Positions 35,869-43,824 of a DNA stretch of 64,000 nt are shown one piece after another; the first letter of the stretch is position 1, and each line of letters begins with the position of its first letter. The stretch lies in contig NZ_SSMY01000010.1 of assembly GCF_004799495.1 (NCBI RefSeq), forward strand, positions 1-64,000, written 5' to 3'. The translations under genes and the position numbers were made by a program. The DNA is from Sphingomonas sp. (GTDB lineage: Bacteria; Pseudomonadota; Alphaproteobacteria; Sphingomonadales; Sphingomonadaceae). Below the pieces are notes generated by a model, which did not search any database, was not told the origin of the DNA, and saw only the letters and a list, made by a program, of their open reading frames with translations.

Positions 35869-37053
35869 TCAAAGCGCCTTGCCGCAGGCCACGGCGCTGG
35901 CCCAGGCCCATTGGAAATTATACCCGCCGAGCCAGCCGGTCACATCGACCGCCTCGCCGATGAAATGGAGCCCGGGCACCGCCTTCGCCTCGAACGTCGT
36001 TTGCGACAGCGCGTCGGTCGCGATGCCACCGATCGTGACTTCCGCCTTCATGAAGCCCTCGGTGCCGTTGGGGTGGAACGGCCAGGACGCTAGCCGCGCC
36101 TCGGCCTCGGCGAGCGCCTTGTCGGGCAGGTCGGCGAGGTTGCCGTCGAGCGCGATCTTCTCAGCAAGTGCTTCGGCCAGACGCGCTGGGAGTGCCTGCC
36201 CAATCGCCGAGCGCAACGTGGCGCGGGGGCGCGCGCGTTTCTCGGCGGTGAGCCAGCCGTCGCGGCGGTCGGGCAGGAAGTCGATCGCGACCGGCTCGCC
36301 GTGCCGCCAATAGGACGACGCCTGCAGGATCGCCGGGCCGGACAAGCCACGATGCGTGAACAGCGCCGCCTCGCGGAACCGCCCCTTGCCCGCACTCGCC
36401 ACGACCTCGGTCGATACCCCGGACAGCTCACGAAAGAGCGTCTCGTCGCCCCCCAGCGTCAGAGGAACAAGCGCCGGGCGTGGCTCGACCACCTTGAGCC
36501 CGAATTGCCGCGCGACATCATACGCGAACCCCGTCGCCCCCATTTGCGGGATCGACGGGCCGCCGGTCGCGATCACCAGCTTGGGCGCGATCGCTGTCTG
36601 GCGGCCGATCTTCACGCGGAACTGCCCATCGGCATGATCGATCGCCTCGACCGCTTCGCCGAGCGACCAATCCACCCCGCCGCCCGCGCATTCGTTGCGC
36701 AGCATCGTCACGATCTGGCGCGCCGACCCGTCGCAGAACAATTGCCCCAGCGTCTTCTCGTGCCACGGGATGCGATAGCCGTCGACCAGCGCGATGAAAT
36801 CGCCCGGCGTGTACCGCGCCAGCGCCGATCGCGCGAAATGCGGGTTGGCCGACAGGAAGCGGTCGGGCGCGGTGTGGACGTTGGTGAAGTTGCACCGCCC
36901 GCCGCCCGAAATCAGGATCTTCTTGCCCGGCTCGTCGGCGTGATCGGCGAGCAGCACGCGGGACCCGTTCTGCCCCGCGACCGCCGCCGCCATCATCCCC
37001 GCCGCACCCGCGCCGAGGACGATCGCGTCATAGGGGTGGGTAGCGGTCATCAT
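35869..37053 (-). CDS. BaiN/HI0933-type NAD(P)/FAD-dependent oxidoreductase
   Basis: The 394-residue flavoprotein has the N-terminal dinucleotide motif DAIVLGAGAAGMMAAAVAG, the family block GKKILISGGGRCNFTN and the C-terminal GLHFIGEAVDVTGWLGGYNF, with AWASAVACG closing the FAD site. The family (HI0933/YhiN, BaiN) contains reductases of largely unknown substrate. The 92-base gap to the GapR gene is almost filled by a repeat element. Confidence 0.93.
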   Translation of the reverse strand: MMTATHPYDAIVLGAGAAGMMAAAVAGQNGSRVLLADHADEPGKKILISGGGRCNFTNVHTAPDRFLSANPHFARSALARYTPGDFIALVDGYRIPWHEKTLGQLFCDGSARQIVTMLRNECAGGGVDWSLGEAVEAIDHADGQFRVKIGRQTAIAPKLVIATGGPSIPQMGATGFAYDVARQFGLKVVEPRPALVPLTLGGDETLFRELSGVSTEVVASAGKGRFREAALFTHRGLSGPAILQASSYWRHGEPVAIDFLPDRRDGWLTAEKRARPRATLRSAIGQALPARLAEALAEKIALDGNLADLPDKALAEAEARLASWPFHPNGTEGFMKAEVTIGGIATDALSQTTFEAKAVPGLHFIGEAVDVTGWLGGYNFQWAWASAVACGKAL

Positions 37054-37060
37054 TCACTTA

Positions 37061-37139
37061 TCCGTTCGGTTCGAGCAAAGTCGAGAACCTCGCCCGAACG
37101 CCGAAGCGACGTGTCTCGACCTCGCTCGACACGAACGGA
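37061..37139. repeat. Interspersed palindromic repeat (family A, copy 2)
   Basis: Bounded by TCCGTTCG and CGAACGGA. The right arm at 37110-37139 matches 15141-15170 at 29 of 30 bases. It occupies nearly all of the intergenic gap between the GapR and oxidoreductase genes and contains no gene. Confidence 0.8.
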
Positions 37140-37146
37140 AGGATAA

Positions 37147-37386
37147 TCAGGCGAGGCCCAGCGCGGCTTTGTAGGTGTCGAGCAGCGCCTCGGCCTCGTC
37201 GCGGTGGTGCTTCTCCATCTTCCGCAGCCGCACGATCGCGCGCATCGTCTTGGTGTCGTAACCGTTAGACTTCGACTCGGCATAAACGTCGCGGATGTCG
37301 TCGGCGATGGCCTTCTTCTCTTCCTCCAGCCGCTCGATGCGTTCGATGAACAGGCGAAGCTGGTCGGCGGCGATCACGTCGCTCAT
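37147..37386 (-). CDS. gapR: DUF2312 (GapR family) DNA-binding protein
   Basis: The 79-residue helical protein ([20 protein letters not shown], then [14 protein letters not shown]) is a full-length DUF2312 member. In Caulobacter this family is GapR, a nucleoid-associated clamp that binds overtwisted DNA ahead of forks and RNA polymerase and stimulates gyrase and topoisomerase IV. The conserved Lys/Arg residues of the two long helices are present. Identification is by family; the local role is inferred. Confidence 0.9.
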   Translation of the reverse strand: MSDVIAADQLRLFIERIERLEEEKKAIADDIRDVYAESKSNGYDTKTMRAIVRLRKMEKHHRDEAEALLDTYKAALGLA

Positions 37387-37446
37387 GGTGTGTCCCTTGG
37401 GTTGAATCGATTGAAGCGCGCGCGATGCCCGAACGCGCCCGATTCG

Positions 37447-37737
37447 TCACCCCGCATTCTTCGTGACGCTTTCCTCCATTCGCCGCAATTGGTCGGCCGT
37501 CGCCGCGGGCTGGCGCGCTTTCCACGCATCATATGGCTCGCCGTAGATAGCTTCGCGCGCCTCGGCCTTGGACAGACCGCCCGCCTCGCTCACCCAATCG
37601 GACAGGCAGTTGCGGCAGAACCCGGCCAGCCCCATCAGGTCGATATTCTGTGCGTCCTCGCGGTGGCGCAGGTGGTGCACCAGCCGGCGGAAGGCGGCTG
37701 CGGCGACCGCGTCGTCGATCGTGTCGAGGCTATCCAT
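37447..37737 (-). CDS. DUF1244 (SMc04008-like) protein
   Basis: The 96-residue protein has the family core AAFRRLVHHLRHREDAQNID and the pair FCRNCLSDW, with the Cys-x-x-Cys possibly binding a metal. The fold is small and helical and the function is not known. It lies 60 bases upstream of gapR on the same strand and divergent from pyk. Confidence 0.9.
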   Translation of the reverse strand: MDSLDTIDDAVAAAAFRRLVHHLRHREDAQNIDLMGLAGFCRNCLSDWVSEAGGLSKAEAREAIYGEPYDAWKARQPAATADQLRRMEESVTKNAG

Positions 37738-37806
37738 ACGAATGCTCCAAGGTTGATCGCCGGGAGATAGGGGCTAGAGCCGGACGCGCACAAGCAAGAG
37801 GAATGC

Positions 37807-39261
37807 ATGACCAAGGCCATAGCTCCGCGCTCCCGCAAGGTGCGCGTCCTCGCGACGCTTGGCCCGGCGAGCAACACGCCCGAGATGATCGCCAGGCTAT
37901 ACGAAGCGGGCGCCGATGCGTTCCGCGTCAACATGAGCCACGGCGACCAAGCGTCGAAGGTCGCGGTGATCGAGGCGATCCGCAGCCTCGAGAAGAAGTA
38001 CAACCGCCCGACGACGATCCTTGCCGACCTGCAAGGCCCCAAGCTGCGCGTCGGCAAGTTCGCGGGCGGCAAGGTCGAGCTCGTCACCGATTCCACCTTC
38101 ACGCTCGACCGCGACAAGACGCCGGGCGACGCGACTCGCGTCGAACTCCCGCACCGCGAGATTTTCGCGGCGATGGAATCGGGCGCACGGCTGCTGCTCG
38201 ACGACGGCAAGCTGGTGCTGCGCGTGATCGAGCATGACGACAAGCGCATCGTGACCAATGTGGAAGTCGGCGGGCCGCTCTCCAACAACAAGGGGCTCAA
38301 CGTCCCCGACGTGGTCGTGCCGATGGCGGCGCTGACCGAAAAGGACCGCAGCGACCTGGCGTTCGCGGTCGATCAGGGGGTCGACTGGATCGCGCTGTCG
38401 TTCGTCCAGCGCCCGGAAGATCTGGCCGAGGCGCGCAAGCTGATCGGCGGCAAGGCGGCGTTGCTCGCCAAGATCGAGAAACCGGCGGCGATCGACCGGC
38501 TCGAGGAGATCGTCGAGGCGTGCGACGGCGTGATGGTCGCGCGCGGCGATCTGGGCGTCGAACTCCCGCCGCAGACCGTGCCGCCCTTGCAGAAGCGCAT
38601 CGTCGAAACCGCCCGGCGTCAAGGCAAGCCGGTGGTCGTCGCGACGCAGATGCTCGAATCGATGATCGAAAGCCCCTCGCCCACCCGCGCCGAAGTCTCC
38701 GACGTGGCGACCGCGATCTACGACGGCGCCGACGCGATCATGCTCTCGGCCGAATCCGCCGCGGGCAAATGGCCGATCGAATCGGTCGCGATGATGAACG
38801 CGATCGGCGAGGCGGTCGAAAGCGACCCGATGCACGGCGACCGCATCCACTTCACCGTCGTCCGCTCCGACCCGACCACCGCCGACGCACTATCCGAAGC
38901 CGCCAAGAACATCGCGGTGACGGTCGATGCCGCGGCGATCGTGTGCTTCACCAGTTCGGGCTCGACCGCGCGGCGCATCGCGCGCGAGCGGCCCGGCGTG
39001 CCGCTGCTCGTTCTCACCCCACGAATGGACACCGCGCGCCGCTCCGGGCTGTTATGGGGTGCCTACGCCGTCCACACACGCGACGTCGATTCGTTCGAGG
39101 ACATGGTCGCCAAGGCCAAGCGCATGGTGCTGCGCCACAAGCTCGCCGCCGCGGGCGACCGCGTGATCGTGATGGCGGGCGTGCCGTTCAAGACGCCGGG
39201 GTCGACCAACGTGCTCCATGTGGTGCGCATCCTTGGGGACGAGTTGAAGGGCTACAGCTGA
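37807..39261 (+). CDS. pyk: Pyruvate kinase
   Basis: The 484-residue enzyme makes ATP and pyruvate from phosphoenolpyruvate. It begins RKVRVLATLGPASNTPEMI, carries the metal/PEP-site blocks FRVNMSHGD, LLAKIEKPAAIDRLEEI and DGVMVARGDLGVELP, and the KPVVVATQMLESMI active-site segment. It has a full C-terminal regulatory domain. It is convergent with the toxin gene, overlapping by 10 bases. Confidence 0.97.
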   Translation: MTKAIAPRSRKVRVLATLGPASNTPEMIARLYEAGADAFRVNMSHGDQASKVAVIEAIRSLEKKYNRPTTILADLQGPKLRVGKFAGGKVELVTDSTFTLDRDKTPGDATRVELPHREIFAAMESGARLLLDDGKLVLRVIEHDDKRIVTNVEVGGPLSNNKGLNVPDVVVPMAALTEKDRSDLAFAVDQGVDWIALSFVQRPEDLAEARKLIGGKAALLAKIEKPAAIDRLEEIVEACDGVMVARGDLGVELPPQTVPPLQKRIVETARRQGKPVVVATQMLESMIESPSPTRAEVSDVATAIYDGADAIMLSAESAAGKWPIESVAMMNAIGEAVESDPMHGDRIHFTVVRSDPTTADALSEAAKNIAVTVDAAAIVCFTSSGSTARRIARERPGVPLLVLTPRMDTARRSGLLWGAYAVHTRDVDSFEDMVAKAKRMVLRHKLAAAGDRVIVMAGVPFKTPGSTNVLHVVRILGDELKGYS

Positions 39262-39647
39262 AGCGCGAGGGGGTGGTTGGCGAGCTTGGCATCGCGGGTC
39301 AGCAAGCGGCCGTCCATCTCCTGTGCCTGGATGAGCAACAACTCATCAAACGGATCGCGATGGCCCATCGGCGTGTTCAATGACGCGGCCGCGTGCTCGG
39401 GCGATAATGCGATGACCGGGATGTCGATGCGCGACAATGCCGTCAGCACCTGTGCCGGGTCGGCTGGTCCCTTGCGATCGCCGGATACGTGGAACAGATT
39501 CCACTTGATCCGCAGCTCCCACAGCGAAATCGCGGAAGCCGAGACGTCCGTTGCATCATCGCTGAGCAGCTCGGTCTCGCGCGCGGTCAGGGAACCGTCG
39601 CGCATTGTCACCCAATAAGCAAAATGCGTATCGAGGAGCAGCCTCAA
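39252..39647 (-). CDS. PIN-domain toxin (VapC-like)
   Basis: The 131-residue PIN-domain protein (COG3744-like) has the acidic residues of the RNase site: MRLLLDTHFAYW, ASAISLWEL, GHRDPFDELL and LLTRDAKL. Such toxins cleave RNA, usually tRNA or rRNA. The start overlaps the antitoxin stop by 4 bases, and the end overlaps pyk by 10. The catalytic residues look intact, so the toxin should be active. Confidence 0.9.
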   Translation of the reverse strand: MRLLLDTHFAYWVTMRDGSLTARETELLSDDATDVSASAISLWELRIKWNLFHVSGDRKGPADPAQVLTALSRIDIPVIALSPEHAAASLNTPMGHRDPFDELLLIQAQEMDGRLLTRDAKLANHPLALQL

Positions 39648-39901
39648 GGATCGAGCCCAAGCAGCTTTCGACTGACGGCCGGATCGTCGAAGGCCGGATC
39701 GAATTCGACGGTCGCGTTCTCCCAGCCGAATTCCTTCCGCACCTCCGCCAACTTTTCCCAGTTAATCCCGCCCTTCTTCTTGGGCGGGTTAAGCTCCGCA
39801 ACGGCTTTGCCATTCTTGGTGATCGTGACGCTCTCTCCGTTCTCGACCGCGGCCAAAGCCATGGCGAACTGGGCGCGCGCTTCGCGGACGGACATCTTCA
39901 T
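39644..39901 (-). CDS. Phd/YefM-type antitoxin
   Basis: The 85-residue protein (MKMSVREARAQFAMALAAVE, then GESVTITKNGKAVAELNP) has the N-terminal Phd/YefM DNA-binding fold. The C-terminal tail (WENATVEFDPAFDDPAVSRK) would wrap the toxin. An ATG 10 codons upstream exists, but those codons are the operator palindrome, so the start at 39901 is preferred. Confidence 0.88.
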   Translation of the reverse strand: MKMSVREARAQFAMALAAVENGESVTITKNGKAVAELNPPKKKGGINWEKLAEVRKEFGWENATVEFDPAFDDPAVSRKLLGLDP

Positions 39902-39914
39902 CGAACGGCTCCTC

Positions 39915-39931
39915 GTGTACACTGTGTACAC
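39915..39931. promoter_or_regulatory. Toxin-antitoxin operator palindrome
   Basis: GTGTACAC-T-GTGTACAC: two copies of a self-complementary 8-mer around one base, 13 bases before the antitoxin ATG. This fits the autoregulatory site of Phd/YefM-type antitoxins. Confidence 0.7.
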
Positions 39932-39943
39932 ACGCTTTCGCCG

Positions 39944-40558
39944 TCAGTCAAGCAGATGCAGCTCGCGCAACTGATGGCGGAGAGCCTGGGCGTTCTCGAA
40001 CAGCAACGCGTGAATGCCCAGTGCCTTCGCGCTCCGGACGTTCGCCGCATTGTCGTCGACGAACACCGCTTCTTCCGGCTGCAACCCGAAACGCTTCAGC
40101 GCGAGGCGGTAGATCGCCGCATCGGGCTTCACCAGTTTCTCGTCGCCCGACACGACGATGTCGCGGAACGGCGCGAAGAACGCGGCCTCGCGCGCGCGGA
40201 ACGGCGGCCAAAATTCGCCCGAGAAATTGGTGATCGCGTAGAGCGGCACGCCCGCGGCATCCAACTCGCCGACCAATTCGGTCATGCCGGGCATCGCCGG
40301 TCCGATCGTCTCGTTGAAGCGCGGATGGAGTGCGGCGATCTCCGCCGCGTATTTCGGGTATCGCGCGGCCAGCTCGGCCGATGTCTCGGCAAAGGGGCGC
40401 CCGGCGTCGTGCTGGAAATGCCATTCGGGCGTGACGACGTCGCGCAGGAAAGCATCGAGCGCCTCACCCTCGGGGATGAGACGCTCGTACAGGAACCTGA
40501 GGTTCCAATCGAACAGGACACGCCCGACGTCGAAAATGACGGAATTGGGCTTGCTCAT
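39944..40558 (-). CDS. HAD family phosphatase (YihX-like)
   Basis: The 204-residue hydrolase has HAD motif I in SVIFDVGRVLFDWN, where the second Asp of DxD is Gly, as in the YihX-type glucose-1-phosphatase group. Motif II is the TNFSGEFW region, motif III the Lys of GDEKLVKPDAAIY, and motif IV EAVFVDDNAANV. It probably removes phosphate from a sugar or nucleotide. It stands between rpmJ and the toxin-antitoxin pair. Confidence 0.9.
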   Translation of the reverse strand: MSKPNSVIFDVGRVLFDWNLRFLYERLIPEGEALDAFLRDVVTPEWHFQHDAGRPFAETSAELAARYPKYAAEIAALHPRFNETIGPAMPGMTELVGELDAAGVPLYAITNFSGEFWPPFRAREAAFFAPFRDIVVSGDEKLVKPDAAIYRLALKRFGLQPEEAVFVDDNAANVRSAKALGIHALLFENAQALRHQLRELHLLD

Positions 40559-40575
40559 TTCGAGAAGAGCTTAGC

Positions 40576-40600
40576 CGACACGGGAATAAATCCCGTGTCG
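40576..40600 (-). terminator. Hairpin between rpmJ and the HAD gene
   Basis: CGACACGGGA and TCCCGTGTCG form a perfect 10-pair stem around the loop ATAAA, about 70 bases after the rpmJ stop. No T-run follows, so it may be a weak terminator or an RNA-stabilising stem. Confidence 0.4.
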
Positions 40601-40671
40601 TCGGACGGCGCTTGTAGCGCCGCCGGCCGGGCTTCGGCGTCTAACGGACTAGCGTTGCTAATCCTCGCGCC

Positions 40672-40797
40672 TCAGCCCTGACGGGCCTTGAAGCGGCGAT
40701 TGGTCTTGTTGATGACGTACGTGCGGCCGCGGCGGCGGATCACGCGGTTATCCCGGTGACGGTCCTTGAGCGACTTCAGTGAATTGCGGATCTTCAT
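40672..40797 (-). CDS. rpmJ: 50S ribosomal protein L36 (zinc-free form)
   Basis: The 41-residue protein ([20 protein letters not shown], ending [10 protein letters not shown]) is L36 of the C-minus type, lacking the Cys/His zinc ligands of the C-plus form. It is too short for many gene finders. The frame runs open upstream to 41061 but that part has no ribosomal similarity. Confidence 0.95.
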   Translation of the reverse strand: MKIRNSLKSLKDRHRDNRVIRRRGRTYVINKTNRRFKARQG

Positions 40798-40939
40798 GAT
40801 CTCGTTCGCTTTGCTTCGATTATCGGTGAATTCGGAAGCGGCGCGCCTATAGTGGGGGCCTCGCGAAGTCAACCCGCCGCGCCCACGAAACGGACTCGGC
40901 GGCGGTGCGTTGCAGGAACGCGGTGAAGAGGAAACGGTG

Positions 40940-41527
40940 ATGCGTAAAGCTGTATTGGTACTGGCGTTGGCGATGACCGGGTGCGCGACCGCGCCGCCGA
41001 ACTTTCCGACCGAAGTGACTCGTTTCCGCGCCGACGCGGTCGAGCGCGGCACGATCGGCATCGTGCCCGAGCCCGGCGTTCCCGATGGCCCCGAGTTCCA
41101 GGGCTATGTGCGCGTCGTCGCCGGCCAGCTGGCCGCGCAGGGCTACACCGTGGTCGCGCCGGGCGATGGCACCTTCGTCGCGCGGATCGGCTTTAAGCGC
41201 GACACGCGGACGGTGCGCGGACCGGCACCGGTCACGCTGGGCCTCGGCGTCGGTGGCGGCAGCTACGGGCGCGGCGGCGGGGTCGAGGGCGGCGTGAGCG
41301 GCGGCATCCCGATCGGCAAGGGCGAGTTGCGCGAGGATACCCAGGCGACGCTGTCGGTGCGGATCAATCGCCGCGCGGGCGACCTGGGCGTGTGGGAAGG
41401 CCGCGCGCAGACCCGCGCGATCTGGCGCGCGGGCACCGGTGTTCCCGGCGCGATCGAGGCAAAGCTCGCCAAAGCGCTGTTCACGGGGTTCCCCGGCGAA
41501 TCGGGACGCACTATCACGGTGAAATGA
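40940..41527 (+). CDS. DUF4136-like lipoprotein
   Basis: The 195-residue protein has a lipoprotein signal ([16 protein letters not shown]). A domain with the DUF4136 pattern includes [35 protein letters not shown] and a Gly-rich hairpin [16 protein letters not shown] near residue 105, then a C-terminal beta segment. It is expected at the outer membrane. Its stop overlaps the M14 peptidase start (ATGA). Start at MRKAVLVL; an earlier ATG adds ten charged residues before the signal. Confidence 0.85.
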   Translation: MRKAVLVLALAMTGCATAPPNFPTEVTRFRADAVERGTIGIVPEPGVPDGPEFQGYVRVVAGQLAAQGYTVVAPGDGTFVARIGFKRDTRTVRGPAPVTLGLGVGGGSYGRGGGVEGGVSGGIPIGKGELREDTQATLSVRINRRAGDLGVWEGRAQTRAIWRAGTGVPGAIEAKLAKALFTGFPGESGRTITVK

Positions 41528-42636
41528 CCGACATCGCCATCACGTCCGCCTTCGACGGCGGCAACATTGAGCTGATCGCCATCGACGGCGACCGAATCGA
41601 CCTTGAGATCGTCAAGGATAAGGATTCGGATTTCTACCAATGGTTCTCGTTCCGGCTGGCCAACGCCGCCGGGCGAAAGCTGACCTTCCGCATTCTCAAC
41701 GCCGGCGGGTCGGCCTATCCGTTCGGCTGGCCGGGGTACAAGACGCGCGCCTCGACCGACCGAATCGCGTGGCGGCAGATCGAGACGCGCTACGCCGACG
41801 GCGTGCTCGAATTCGATTGGCAGAGCGACGCGGCGGTCGTGTACTTCGCCTATTTCGCGCCCTACACGATGGAGCAGCACGAAGCGCTGATCGCGAAATA
41901 CGCCGCGATGCTCGGGGTTGAACACCGCGAGCTCGGCCACAGCCTCGACGGCCGCGCGATCGACATGCTGACGATCGGCAGCGGCCCCAAGCCGGTCTGG
42001 CTCTACGCGCGCCAGCACCCCGGCGAGAGCATGGCCGAATGGTGGATGGAGGGCGCGCTAGAATGGCTGACCAGCCCGGCGGCGGACGCGCTCAAGGCCA
42101 AGTGCACGTTCTACGTCGTCCCCAACATGAACCCAGACGGCACGTTCCGCGGGCATCTGCGCACCAACGCCGCGGGCATCAACCTCAATCGCGAATGGCA
42201 CGAGCCGTCGATGGAGAAGTCTCCCGAGGTGAAGCTGGTCCGCGATGCGATGGACGAAACCGGGGTCAAGCTGGCGATGGACGTCCACGGCGACGAGGCG
42301 ATCCCCGCCAATTTCCTCGCAGGATTCGAAGGCATCCCGAGCTGGACCGACGAGCTGGGCGAGAAATTCTACGATTTCGGCCGGCGCCTGGCGGCGCGCA
42401 CGCCGGAGTTCCAGACCGAGCAGGGCTATGACAAATCGGCACCGGGCAAGGCGAACCTGACGATGTCGACCAACCAGCTCGCCGAACGCTATGGCGCGGT
42501 CGCGATGACGCTGGAGATGCCGTTCAAGGACCACGACCCGAACCCCGACGCCGAATTCGGCTGGTCGCCCGAGCGCAGCAAGAAGCTGGCGGCGGCGATG
42601 CTCGAGACGGTCGAAGAGGTGATCGACGCGGTCTGA
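41524..42636 (+). CDS. M14 family zinc carboxypeptidase (AGBL/CCP-like)
   Basis: The 370-residue protein has an N-terminal beta-sandwich (1-115) as in cytosolic carboxypeptidases. The M14 catalytic domain has H165 and E168 in RQHPGESM, the NMNPDG and NLNREW blocks and the third zinc ligand His in MDVHGDE; the general-base Glu is in ALTLEMPFKD (MTLEMPF). No signal peptide, so cytoplasmic. Bacterial members are of unknown substrate; eukaryotic relatives remove glutamates. Confidence 0.9.
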   Translation: MTDIAITSAFDGGNIELIAIDGDRIDLEIVKDKDSDFYQWFSFRLANAAGRKLTFRILNAGGSAYPFGWPGYKTRASTDRIAWRQIETRYADGVLEFDWQSDAAVVYFAYFAPYTMEQHEALIAKYAAMLGVEHRELGHSLDGRAIDMLTIGSGPKPVWLYARQHPGESMAEWWMEGALEWLTSPAADALKAKCTFYVVPNMNPDGTFRGHLRTNAAGINLNREWHEPSMEKSPEVKLVRDAMDETGVKLAMDVHGDEAIPANFLAGFEGIPSWTDELGEKFYDFGRRLAARTPEFQTEQGYDKSAPGKANLTMSTNQLAERYGAVAMTLEMPFKDHDPNPDAEFGWSPERSKKLAAAMLETVEEVIDAV

Positions 42637-42663
42637 CGTCGAACCGCGGGCAAAGGGATGAAG

Positions 42664-43821
42664 ATGCGCTTGGCGGGCACTGCAGGGCTGGTCGCGAGCG
42701 CCTTGACCCTGGCGTTGGCGGCGTGCGGCGGCGGCAACACCCCGCGATCGGCCACCCCCGCGGGCGTCGCCAAGGTCACCACGATCGATTTCGCGAACGT
42801 CGCCAATTACGCCGCGCCGACGCTCCCCGCCTATTTCGACCGGACGGTGAAGGCGCTCGACAACAGCCCGGCTTCCAACGCCGTCAACGACCGGGTAGCG
42901 ACGCTCGGCCGCGTCCTGTTCTACGATTTGCGGCTAAGCACCAACAATCGGGTGTCCTGCGCGTCGTGCCATCAGCAGGCATTCGGCTTTACCGATCCGA
43001 TGCGCTTCAGCAACGGGATCAGCACCGCCGCCACCACCGACTTTCACGCGATGCGGCTCGGCAATCTGCGCTATTGGCGGCCCGGCACCACCTTCTGGAA
43101 CCGGCGCGCGGCCAACGCGGAGGCGCAGGCGAGCCACCCGCTCCACAGCCTGGTCGAAATGGGCTGGGGCGGGCCCGTGCACGGCTTCGACGCGCTGATC
43201 CGGAAAATGGACGCGACGGACTATTATCCCGACCTGTTCGCCTGGGCGTTCGGCAGCCGCACGATCACCGAAGCGCGTGTCCAGCAGGCGCTCGCCCAGT
43301 TCGTGCGGTCGTTGATCTCCAGTTCGAGCCGGTGGGACACGGGCTATGCCCGGGTCTTTTCGCCCGATGCGCCGAACCGCGCGCTGGACGTCGACCTGCC
43401 GAACTTCAGCCCGCAGGAAAATCGCGGCCGTCACCTGTTCATGACGGGCGTCGCGCAGGGCGGCGCGGGCTGCTCGTCGTGCCATCTGCCGCCGACCTTC
43501 GCCTTGGCGGCGAACGCGCGAAGCAACGGCCTGGACGCCGGCGAGACTCGCTTGTTCAAGGCGCCATCACTGCGCAACGTCGGGCTGACGGGGCCGTACA
43601 TGCACGACGGCCGTTTCACGACGCTGGCGCAAGTCGTCGATTTCTACGACCATCGCGTCCAGGCGGGCCCGGCGCTCGACGACCGCTTGCGGCAAGGCCG
43701 CGAACCGCGGCGCCTGAACCTCGGCGCGGCGGATCGGGCGGCGCTTGTCGCCTTCCTGATGACGCTCAGCGACCGCACGCTGACGACCGACGCGCGGTTC
43801 GGCAATCCGTTTCGCCGATGA
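42664..43821 (+). CDS. Dihaem cytochrome c peroxidase/MauG-family lipoprotein
   Basis: The 385-residue protein begins with a lipoprotein signal (SALTLALAACGGG, Cys21). It has two c-type haem sites, C99-ASCH and C270-SSCH, the pattern of bacterial cytochrome c peroxidase and MauG. LGRVLFYDLRLSTNNRVSC before the first haem and FKAPSLRNVGLTGPYMHDGR near the end are standard blocks. It may reduce peroxide in the periplasm. The ATG at 42664 has AAAGGG six bases upstream; an ATG two codons earlier is an alternative. Confidence 0.9.
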   Translation: MRLAGTAGLVASALTLALAACGGGNTPRSATPAGVAKVTTIDFANVANYAAPTLPAYFDRTVKALDNSPASNAVNDRVATLGRVLFYDLRLSTNNRVSCASCHQQAFGFTDPMRFSNGISTAATTDFHAMRLGNLRYWRPGTTFWNRRAANAEAQASHPLHSLVEMGWGGPVHGFDALIRKMDATDYYPDLFAWAFGSRTITEARVQQALAQFVRSLISSSSRWDTGYARVFSPDAPNRALDVDLPNFSPQENRGRHLFMTGVAQGGAGCSSCHLPPTFALAANARSNGLDAGETRLFKAPSLRNVGLTGPYMHDGRFTTLAQVVDFYDHRVQAGPALDDRLRQGREPRRLNLGAADRAALVAFLMTLSDRTLTTDARFGNPFRR

Positions 43822-43824
43822 GCG

